From contig FR899775.1 of assembly GCA_000437355.1 (NCBI GenBank), forward strand, positions 4,361 through 10,262: a stretch of DNA of 5,902 bases. Direction: 5' to 3'. The notes under the pieces are model-generated. The model saw nothing but the letters and a program-made list of their open reading frames with translations. It did no database searches and was not told the DNA's origin. Position 1 is the stretch's first letter. Every line of letters begins with the position of its first letter. The position numbers were made by a program, and so were the translations under genes. Source of the DNA: Firmicutes bacterium CAG:460. Lineage in GTDB: Bacteria; Bacillota_I; Bacilli_A; RF39; UBA660. Positions 1-5,314 of the stretch are shown here, in pieces.

Positions 1-1229
1 AATTCTTTACAATAAATACAAATTACTTATTAAATTTATTTAATATTAATTATGAATTTAATATTATAAAACTAATTGCTCCGATAGGAATATCTTTTTA
101 TACATTACAAGCCTTATCATATTTATTTGATTGTTATGATGGCAAAATTAATGCTGATAAAAACTTTTTTAGAGTGGCTTTATTTATGTCGTTTTTTCCA
201 AGTATAATGGAAGGACCTATTACAAGATTTAATGATACTGCTGAAGATTTATATAAGGGTGAAAAAATAACTTATGATAGCTTATGTTTTGGTTTACAAA
301 GAATTTTATGGGGCTTATTTAAGAAGATGATTATTGCTGATAGATTAAATATTTTAGTTAAAACGGTATTTAGTAATTATGTAGATTTATCAGGTCCAGT
401 TATTTTCTTTGGGGCCATTTCTTATACCATTATGCTTTATATGGACTTTTCAGGAGCCATGGATGTTGTTTTAGGTATCGGGGATATTTTTAAAGTAAGA
501 GTTCCTGAAAACTTTAAACAACCATTCTTTAGTAAAAATGTATCTGAGTTTTGGACACGTTGGCACATTAGTTTAGGTACATGGTTTAGAGATTATATTT
601 ATTATCCAGTGTCTTTATCAAAACCAATGAAAAGCTTAACAATAAAATTAAGAAAATATGTTGGTAATCACTATGGTCCTTTACTTAGTGGAACAATTGC
701 TCTTTTAGTAGTGTGGCTTTTAAATGGCCTATGGCATGGAGCAGGATGGACATATATTTTATTTGGGTTATATCATTTTGTTATGATTAGTATTGGTAAT
801 ATTACAAGAAATAGTTTTAATAAATTATATGTTAAATTAAATATTTCTAAATCTAAAATACTAAAAGTACTTCAAATATTAAAAACAACTTTTATAGTAA
901 TTATTGGAGAATTAATATTTAATTCAAGTAGTGTTAAACAATCTATTTATATGATTAAGAAAATATTTACTAATTTTAGTTTTAAATTAAATGAATTTAC
1001 ATCTTTAGGTTTAGATTTACCAGATTATTTTATCTTAACTATTTCTTTATTAGTAGTATTTATAGTTAGTATTAAACATGAAAAAAATATTTGTTTAAGA
1101 GAAAATTTATCTAAGAAAAATATAGTTGTTAGATGGATTATTTTATACATATTAATTTTTTCAATTCTTATTTTTGGGGCTTTTGGTCCTGGATATGAAC
1201 CAGTTGACCCAATGTATGCAGACTTTTAA
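1..1229 (+). CDS. MBOAT family membrane-bound O-acyltransferase (AlgI/DltB/PatA-like), 5'-truncated
   Basis: This multi-pass membrane enzyme of the MBOAT family should move an acyl group, usually acetyl, from a cytoplasmic donor across the membrane for attachment to an extracellular polymer. The frame is open from base 3 to the TAA at 1227-1229, giving 408 visible codons; the N-terminal part lies outside the window. Diagnostic motifs run in family order: APIGISFYTLQALSYLFD (about 78-131), FPSIMEGPITRF (about 195-230), FWTRWHISLGTWFRDYIYYP (about 549-608, first conserved His codon 564-566) and LLNGLWHGAGW (about 717-748). The His at 735-737 matches the invariant MBOAT catalytic histidine. Several hydrophobic helices follow. 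The GTG at 174 is internal, because clear family sequence continues upstream. An AAGGAGG overlapping the stop serves the next gene, so the two are co-transcribed. No dltA or dltC is visible, so acylation of a polysaccharide or peptidoglycan is as likely as teichoic acid D-alanylation. The family call is secure; the substrate is inferred. Confidence 0.93.
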   Translation, partial: FFTINTNYLLNLFNINYEFNIIKLIAPIGISFYTLQALSYLFDCYDGKINADKNFFRVALFMSFFPSIMEGPITRFNDTAEDLYKGEKITYDSLCFGLQRILWGLFKKMIIADRLNILVKTVFSNYVDLSGPVIFFGAISYTIMLYMDFSGAMDVVLGIGDIFKVRVPENFKQPFFSKNVSEFWTRWHISLGTWFRDYIYYPVSLSKPMKSLTIKLRKYVGNHYGPLLSGTIALLVVWLLNGLWHGAGWTYILFGLYHFVMISIGNITRNSFNKLYVKLNISKSKILKVLQILKTTFIVIIGELIFNSSSVKQSIYMIKKIFTNFSFKLNEFTSLGLDLPDYFILTISLLVVFIVSIKHEKNICLRENLSKKNIVVRWIILYILIFSILIFGAFGPGYEPVDPMYADF

Positions 1230-1238
1230 GGAGGCAAT

Positions 1239-2171
1239 ATGAAAAATTTTTTTAAAAGTATTATTTTTATAGCAATATTTATTTTCCTTTATTATGGATT
1301 TTCATACGCTTTACTTCCTCATGAAAATATTAAAGATTTTGGTTTAATAAAAACAGCTGAGTATCCCGTTTTAGGGGAGAAAAAAAATTCTGTTGATGCT
1401 ATCATCATCGGAGACTCCCTAGTTTATTCATCAGTTATTCCGATGGAAATCTATAAAGATTTTGGATATACTGTTTTTGATTGTGCTGAGGCAGCTTTTA
1501 TCTTACCAGATGCTTATGAATATTATAAAATAGCTTTAGAAAGCCAACATCCAAAAGTAGTAATGCTCGGTGGTAATATGTTTTTTAGAAATACTAGAAA
1601 AAGAAAATGGTATATTAAATATGAAAGAGCTTTAAAAAAAGTAATGCCTCTTTTAAACTATCATAATAATTGGAAAAATATTTTATTTAATGATTATGGT
1701 TTAGTAAGTATTCAAAAAGGTTATAAATTAAATAAAACTATTAAACCTGGAAAATATATTGATTATATGAAAGAAAATGATAAAGAATATGTCATGATTA
1801 AAGATAATTATGAATATTTAAAAATGTTTATAGATTTAGCTAAAAGCTATAATGCAAAAGTTTACGTTATTGGTTTTCCTTCTCAAAATTCATGGAATTA
1901 TCAAAGAGATAAAAAGTTTAATGAATTAGGTAATGAGTTAGGTTTTGAATTTATTAATTTAAATAAATATGATTTAAATATTAATTGGGAGATTGATACT
2001 AAAGACAAAGGAGAACACTTAAATTACTATGGAGCTAAAAAAGCATCTTTAGTTATTGGTAATATATTAAAAGATACTAATTTGCTTGTAGACCACAGAA
2101 ATGATAAAGAATATAAAATGTGGAATGTAGCATTAGAAAGATATCTTGAGGAGGTTGAAAAAATTGGCTAA
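1239..2171 (+). CDS. Membrane-anchored SGNH/GDSL-like protein, partner of the MBOAT acyltransferase
   Basis: This 310-residue protein is probably the extracellular partner of the upstream MBOAT enzyme, as in PatA/PatB or AlgI/AlgX-type systems, completing acyl transfer to (or removal from) a surface polymer. The start ATG lies 4 bases after AAGGAGG (1228-1234). Residues 5-25 form a hydrophobic signal anchor (FKSIIFIAIFIFLYYGFSYAL), placing the rest outside the cell. SGNH-type blocks are visible: AIIIGDSLVYSS with candidate nucleophile Ser60, VVMLGGNMFFRN with Asn113, and DTKDKGEHLNYYGAKKAS with candidate catalytic His260 and an Asp at 253 or 256. A C-terminal VDHRNDKEYKMWN segment (about 285-296) resembles a tail I recall from MBOAT-linked SGNH proteins. 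The length is normal for such proteins. It overlaps the next reading frame by 8 bases, suggesting translational coupling. DltD is an alternative relative, but the D-alanylation gene set is absent. The fold is fairly sure; whether it acts as transferase or esterase is inferred. Confidence 0.82.
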   Translation: MKNFFKSIIFIAIFIFLYYGFSYALLPHENIKDFGLIKTAEYPVLGEKKNSVDAIIIGDSLVYSSVIPMEIYKDFGYTVFDCAEAAFILPDAYEYYKIALESQHPKVVMLGGNMFFRNTRKRKWYIKYERALKKVMPLLNYHNNWKNILFNDYGLVSIQKGYKLNKTIKPGKYIDYMKENDKEYVMIKDNYEYLKMFIDLAKSYNAKVYVIGFPSQNSWNYQRDKKFNELGNELGFEFINLNKYDLNINWEIDTKDKGEHLNYYGAKKASLVIGNILKDTNLLVDHRNDKEYKMWNVALERYLEEVEKIG

Positions 2172-2605
2172 ATGGAAAGGGTATTCGTTAAATTTATGTA
2201 ATGTAACATATTTTAAAAAAGAAGAAAATGAGTTTGTAGAAACAACTCTTGAAGCATTTACACTTTATTTAGATAGATATAAACAAAAAGATGGTGTAAG
2301 TAAATGTATTGATATTGTAATCTGAAGAGTATTTTACTAAAAAAGAAGATGATACTAAAGTAACCATTTTACCTAGTGGTATTACAGTAGATAAAAGGTT
2401 TTTAATGCCATGTCCAACCCTCATAAAAGAAGGGGTTGCTATACTAGATGATAAAGAAAAAGAAAGTGCTTATACTAAAGTATCTGAAGATATAATTATA
2501 AATACATACTTTTGCAAAAAATTAAAAGAAATATATAACTTAGATAAAATACCAGTATCTTTTCTAAAAGAAGAAAATAGTGTTAAAAAAGTGAGAAAAA
2601 TGTAA
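2164..2605 (+). pseudogene. Frameshifted gene of unknown function, third in the acylation operon
   Basis: I do not recognise this protein. The first part starts with TTG at 2164, nine bases after GAGGAGG (2148-2154) and overlapping the previous stop, and reads 53 codons (beginning LAKWKGYSLNL) to a TGA at 2323-2325. The frame one base further on is open from 2321, directly after its own TAA at 2318-2320, and runs to the TAA at 2603-2605. It reads EEYFTKKEDDTKVTILPSG and continues through MPCPTLIKEGVAIL to a lysine-rich end. Both halves have the same charged, Lys/Glu-rich character and codon use, so together they look like one roughly 146-residue cytoplasmic protein split by a +1 shift in a two-base zone around 2321-2323. 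No signal peptide or membrane helix is visible. The ATG at 2405 with 66 codons is probably not a true start because coding character continues upstream. It may be a real pseudogene, a sequencing or assembly error, or two short genes. Confidence 0.6.
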
Positions 2606-2611
2606 AAAATA

Positions 2612-2640
2612 TTGACTAACTAAGACAATTTAAGTATACT
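2612..2640 (+). promoter_or_regulatory. Sigma-A-type promoter of the surface-protein gene
   Basis: A TTGACT -35 box (2612-2617) is followed by a 17-base spacer and a TATACT -10 box (2635-2640); each differs from consensus by one base. It begins 7 bases after the preceding stop codon. Transcription should start near 2647, giving a leader of roughly 28 bases before the ATG at 2675. The -10 box lies within a perfect palindrome, which suggests repression. Confidence 0.8.
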
Positions 2641-2648
2641 TAAATTGT
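2625..2648. promoter_or_regulatory. Perfect 24-bp palindrome covering the -10 box, probable operator
   Basis: The half ACAATTTAAGTA (2625-2636) is followed with no gap by its exact reverse complement TACTTAAATTGT (2637-2648). The TATACT -10 box sits across the centre of symmetry and the predicted transcription start falls at the right edge. A dimeric repressor bound here would block RNA polymerase. The site has no GC-rich stem and no T-tract, so it does not look like a terminator. Which regulator binds cannot be told from the sequence. Confidence 0.6.
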
Positions 2649-2674
2649 ACATAATATGAAAGGGTGTAGTGTAT

Positions 2675-4450
2675 ATGGATAAAAAAACAAGATTAATAAT
2701 TATTGGAATCTTATCAATTATTATAGTTATTTTGTTATCTTTAGGGTTAACAAAAGCTTTTATGAAACCAATTGAACAAGGCGGTAATTTAACAGAAATT
2801 AGCTTAGAAAGTTGTGCTAAAATAAAGCTAACTGGAACAAGTTCTATCAATTTATCTAGTTCTTATCCAATGAGTAGAAATAGAGGTTTACAAACTACAC
2901 CATATAGTTTAACAGTGACTTCTTACTGTGACTCATATGTAGGTTTTAACCTTTATATTGCAACCCTTAATACAAATACATTAACAGATGAAAATATTCA
3001 TTATATTTTAACAGAAAAAGGTTCAAAAACCGCTGTAGTAGAAGGCGTTCTATCTAGTGCAACAGATGGTTCTTCAGACTTTAGCGACACAGATAAAACA
3101 GAACTTAACACAGGATTAAAAGGTACTTATTCAAAGATTTATAAAATACATAATACATCAGTTGCTTTAAAAGGTAATAAACAATATGACTTATATCTAT
3201 TTGTTGATGAAACATCAACAAACACATCAATGAATAAAACATTTAAAGCAGGTGTTGCTGTAAAAGCTTATGATAGAGAAAAAGACCAAACACTAGCTGA
3301 ATATGTTATATCACAATATACAGGAACCCAAGGAGAAAATGGAATTTATTATCATAACTCAGCTTTAACCAATGGAGCTGGAGATAATAGCTACAGATAT
3401 GCAGGAGCAAGTGATAGTGTAAATAATTATATTGGAGATAATTCATACAGATATGCAGGAGCAAGTGATAGTGTAAATAATTATATATGCTTAGGTTCGG
3501 ATAAAGCAACATGTCCAGATGCAAACTTGTTTAGAATAATAGGAGTATTTGGAGCACAAACAAAAGTAATAAGAGCAAAATCAGTTGGTAACAAAGAATG
3601 GGATACAAATGATTCAAATACATGGTCAAGTTCAAGTTTAAATACATATTTAAATGGAGAATATTTGACAAGTCTTGGAACAATAGCAGACAAAATAGCC
3701 ATAACAACATGGAAAGTCGGAGGAGGTTCATGGTCTAATATAGTAAATTCAGTACCTAAAACAGCATATAAAAATGAAGTAGGAAGTAGTGCATCAAGTA
3801 CAACATATGGTGCAAAAATAGGATTAATGTATGTATCAGATTATTATTATAGTGCAAGTCCAAGTGCCCAAACAAAAGTAATAATAGCAAAATCAGTTGG
3901 TGACAAAGAATGGGATACAAATGGTTATAATACATGGTCAAGTTCAAGTTTAAATACATACCTAAATGGAACATATTTAACAAGTCTAGGAACAATAGCA
4001 GACAAAATAGCAACAACAACATGGAAAGTTGGAGGAAATACATCTGCTAATATAAGTGGTGTAGTACCAAAAACAGCATATCAATATGAAGTAGGAAGTA
4101 GTGCATCAACCACAACATATGATGCAAAAATAGGATTAATGTATGTAACTGATTATTATTATAGTGCAAGTCCAAGTGCATGGACACTAGTTGGATATAA
4201 TGAAAGTGATGCCACGAAAGATTATAGAGTAGCAAAAACAACAAATTGGTTATATTTAGGTTCTTCAGAATGGACTATTTCGCGCGGTTCCGGCAGTACG
4301 TATGGTGCGTCCAATGTGACTAGCACTGGCTATGTCCTCAGCAACCTTGTGACTAGTAGCTTTGGGGTTCGTCCGTCCTTCAATCTTTTATCATCTGTAA
4401 CTTATGCGAGTGGTAGTGGCACATCTAGTGACCCAATTCGAATTAATTAA
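2675..4450 (+). CDS. Large anchored surface protein with duplicated modules and a C-lectin/FGE-like C-terminus
   Basis: This 591-residue protein probably sits on the cell surface. The ATG at 2675 is 10 bases after GAAAGGG (2658-2664); the in-frame GTG at 2669 is too close to that site. Residues 6-29 form one hydrophobic helix (signal anchor). Residues 40-200 are a Thr/Ser-rich region with Cys47 and Cys85, loosely like TasA/camelysin-type beta domains (weak inference). Residues 236-271 are a tandem pair of 18-residue repeats. Residues 272-293 (CLGSDKATCPDANLFRIIG, two Cys) open a domain whose core is duplicated: units 294-397 and 398-501 are 104 residues each and about 83 percent identical. 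It ends with TNWLYLGSSEWTISR, a compositionally distinct stretch at about 534-571, GVRPSF (564-569) and SGSGTSSDPIRIN. That ending resembles C-type-lectin or formylglycine-generating-enzyme-like folds and DUF6273-like surface proteins. It has its own promoter and terminator. Ligand or adhesion function is inferred. Confidence 0.8.
   Translation: MDKKTRLIIIGILSIIIVILLSLGLTKAFMKPIEQGGNLTEISLESCAKIKLTGTSSINLSSSYPMSRNRGLQTTPYSLTVTSYCDSYVGFNLYIATLNTNTLTDENIHYILTEKGSKTAVVEGVLSSATDGSSDFSDTDKTELNTGLKGTYSKIYKIHNTSVALKGNKQYDLYLFVDETSTNTSMNKTFKAGVAVKAYDREKDQTLAEYVISQYTGTQGENGIYYHNSALTNGAGDNSYRYAGASDSVNNYIGDNSYRYAGASDSVNNYICLGSDKATCPDANLFRIIGVFGAQTKVIRAKSVGNKEWDTNDSNTWSSSSLNTYLNGEYLTSLGTIADKIAITTWKVGGGSWSNIVNSVPKTAYKNEVGSSASSTTYGAKIGLMYVSDYYYSASPSAQTKVIIAKSVGDKEWDTNGYNTWSSSSLNTYLNGTYLTSLGTIADKIATTTWKVGGNTSANISGVVPKTAYQYEVGSSASTTTYDAKIGLMYVTDYYYSASPSAWTLVGYNESDATKDYRVAKTTNWLYLGSSEWTISRGSGSTYGASNVTSTGYVLSNLVTSSFGVRPSFNLLSSVTYASGSGTSSDPIRIN
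3380..3487 (+). repeat. Tandem pair of 54-bp in-frame repeats
   Basis: Unit 1 (3380-3433) and unit 2 (3434-3487) lie directly head to tail and match at 50 of 54 bases by hand count. Both encode GDNSYRYAGASDSVNNYI. The differences are all synonymous: an AGC-to-TCA serine swap and the last base of the final Ile codon. The duplication keeps the reading frame and lies just before the CLGSDKATC segment of the surface protein. Confidence 0.93.
3554..4177 (+). repeat. Tandem pair of 312-bp in-frame repeats in the surface-protein domain
   Basis: Unit 1 (3554-3865) and unit 2 (3866-4177) are adjacent, exactly equal in length and match at about 276 of 312 bases by hand alignment, with no gaps. Each encodes 104 residues running from AQTKVI through WSSSSLNTYLNG and LTSLGTIADKIA to DYYYSASPS; 18 residues differ, clustered in the GGGSWSNIVNS/GGNTSANISGV segment. 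The junction repeats the GC[A/C]CAAACAAAAGTA sequence that begins unit 1. The following copy of the motif continues as AWTLVGYN, the likely original domain continuation. Confidence 0.93.
4274..4387 (+). other. A-depleted, GC-rich codon block near the 3' end: candidate DGR-type variable region
   Basis: In these 38 consecutive codons (ACT at 4274 to CTT at 4385) none ends in A, 31 end in C or T and 7 in G. About 60 of the 104 codons of repeat unit 2 just upstream end in A. By hand count 4281-4380 is 56 percent GC with 15 percent A, against 32 percent GC and 38 percent A in 4181-4280. A-ending codons return at once after 4387. The block encodes residues 534-571, ending in GVRPSFNL. Loss of coding-strand A, NNY codons at probable exposed positions and a location near the C-terminus of a lectin/FGE-like fold are what adenine-directed mutagenic retrohoming produces. 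Recombination with a higher-GC donor is the main alternative. No reverse transcriptase or template repeat is in the window. Confidence 0.45.
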
Positions 4451-4479
4451 ATGATATATTAAATCTGTGAAAATTTCAT

Positions 4480-4517
4480 AACACAAATATACCTAAATGG
4501 ATGTATTTGTGTTTTTT
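4480..4517 (+). terminator. Rho-independent terminator after the surface-protein gene
   Basis: The arms AACACAAATA (4480-4489) and TATTTGTGTT (4504-4513) pair perfectly over 10 bp around a 14-base loop, and a run of six T's (4512-4517) follows. It starts 29 bases after the stop at 4450 and separates this unit from the competence genes. The stem is AT-rich, as expected in this genome. Confidence 0.8.
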
Positions 4518-4560
4518 AGTGTAAAGTAAGTGTATAAATTTTAAAAAAAATGCAAAAATT

Positions 4561-4589
4561 TTGGCGGTTTAGGAAATATTATATATGAA
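4561..4589 (+). promoter_or_regulatory. Tentative promoter for the competence operon
   Basis: A promoter is expected between the terminator and comEA. The best fit seen is TTGGCG (4561-4566), a 17-base spacer and TATGAA (4584-4589), a weak match that may need an activator or alternative sigma factor, as competence promoters often do. Other AT-rich choices such as TATTAT at 4577-4582 lack a -35 box. The rest of 4518-4600 holds A-tracts and no gene that I can support. Confidence 0.25.
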
Positions 4590-4607
4590 AGAGAAAATGT
4601 GTGTATG

Positions 4608-4620
4608 CCTCCGATGGAGG
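4608..4620 (+). promoter_or_regulatory. Hairpin enclosing the comEA ribosome-binding site
   Basis: CCTCC (4608-4612) and GGAGG (4616-4620) are exact complements separated by GAT, so the transcript could fold the Shine-Dalgarno sequence into a 5-bp all-GC stem except for one A-U pair. CCTCC also mimics the 16S anti-Shine-Dalgarno end. GGAGG is the ribosome site for the ATG at 4625. The arrangement could lower or condition ComEA translation. The three-base loop is tight, so stability is uncertain. Confidence 0.4.
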
Positions 4621-4624
4621 AAAA

Positions 4625-5314
4625 ATGAATTATTTAAAGAAAAAAGAATTATTAATTGGGTTAATTAGTTTTGTGTTATTTTTAATATCTAGTGGTCTAG
4701 CAATATATTTTTATTTTGATAATGATGAGTGTATTTGTAATGATGTAAGTATAAATACCTCACCTGAAGTAAGTGATGCTACTAAAAAGATTAAACTTGA
4801 GGTAAAGGGAGAAGTTAAAAAACCTGGGGTTTATGAAGTAAGTAGTGATAGTATCATTCAAGATGTTATTGATTTAAGCGGAGGTCTAACTAAAAATGCT
4901 AATACTAATAACATCAATTTAAGTATGCAAGTAAAAAATGAAATGGTTATTTATGTTTATAAGAAAAATGCCACTAAAAGTGTTACTAAAACTATTAATG
5001 TATGTAAATGTCCAACCTATGATATAAGTAGTTGTACTAAAAAGGAAGAAAGTGTTATTGTACCTAGTGAGGGTGCAACTAATAATGAAATAAGTAATGA
5101 AGTAGCTAGTGATTCTAAAATATCGATTGTAAATATTAATACTGCAAGTATTAATGAACTTAAAACGTTAACTGGTATTGGTGAGTCAAAAGCTAAAGCA
5201 ATAATTAGTTATAGAGAGAAAAATGGTGGTTTTAAATCAATTGATGAAATTAAAAAAGTTAGTGGTATAGGAAACGCAACCTATGAGAAGTTTAAAGACA
5301 ATATTACAATATAA
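4625..5314 (+). CDS. comEA: Competence protein ComEA, membrane-anchored DNA receptor
   Basis: ComEA binds double-stranded DNA outside the membrane and passes it to the ComEC channel during natural transformation. The 229-residue protein has a single N-terminal membrane helix at about 8-31 (LLIGLISFVLFLISSGLAIY), an extracellular SLBB-type domain at about 56-114 (IKLEVKGEVKKPGVYEV, LSGGLTKNA), a flexible Ser/Thr/Asn-rich linker, and a C-terminal helix-hairpin-helix DNA-binding domain at about 166-229. The last shows VNINTASINELKTLTGIG, AKAIISYREKNGGF and KVSGIG, the family signature. I chose ATG 4625 because GGAGG (4616-4620) precedes it; the GTG at 4601 would add eight residues and has only a weak upstream site. 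Length and layout are normal for Gram-positive ComEA. Five cysteines (36, 38, 127, 129, 137), partly as CIC and CKC, are unusual. It overlaps comEC by 32 bases; no comEB lies between them, as in streptococci. Confidence 0.95.
   Translation: MNYLKKKELLIGLISFVLFLISSGLAIYFYFDNDECICNDVSINTSPEVSDATKKIKLEVKGEVKKPGVYEVSSDSIIQDVIDLSGGLTKNANTNNINLSMQVKNEMVIYVYKKNATKSVTKTINVCKCPTYDISSCTKKEESVIVPSEGATNNEISNEVASDSKISIVNINTASINELKTLTGIGESKAKAIISYREKNGGFKSIDEIKKVSGIGNATYEKFKDNITI

Noticed and set aside
174..176. GTG at 174 as the start of the MBOAT gene
   Set aside because: Well-conserved family sequence (APIGISFYTLQALSYLFD) continues upstream in the same frame to the window edge, so the gene is truncated, not short.
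2323..2325. TGA read as tryptophan (mycoplasma code)
   Set aside because: Reading through gives only four more codons before TAA at 2338, and all tryptophans in the intact genes are TGG.
2315..2330. Programmed +1 frameshift like that of prfB
   Set aside because: The TGA context is suggestive, but the preceding ATC codon would re-pair poorly after a +1 slip and no internal Shine-Dalgarno stimulator precedes it.
2415..2438. CAACCC/GGGTTG inverted repeat as a terminator
   Set aside because: It lies within the coding stretch of the broken gene, has a 12-base loop and no T-run after it.
3380..4177. CRISPR array or mobile element
   Set aside because: The repeats are long, adjacent without spacers and in frame within one protein gene. 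No terminal inverted repeats, transposase or target-site duplications are seen.
2620..4244. Long reverse-strand reading frames rich in Leu, His and Tyr opposite the surface-protein gene
   Set aside because: They lie antisense to a clear gene, have low-complexity translations that repeat with the duplicated DNA, and lack ribosome sites or known motifs.
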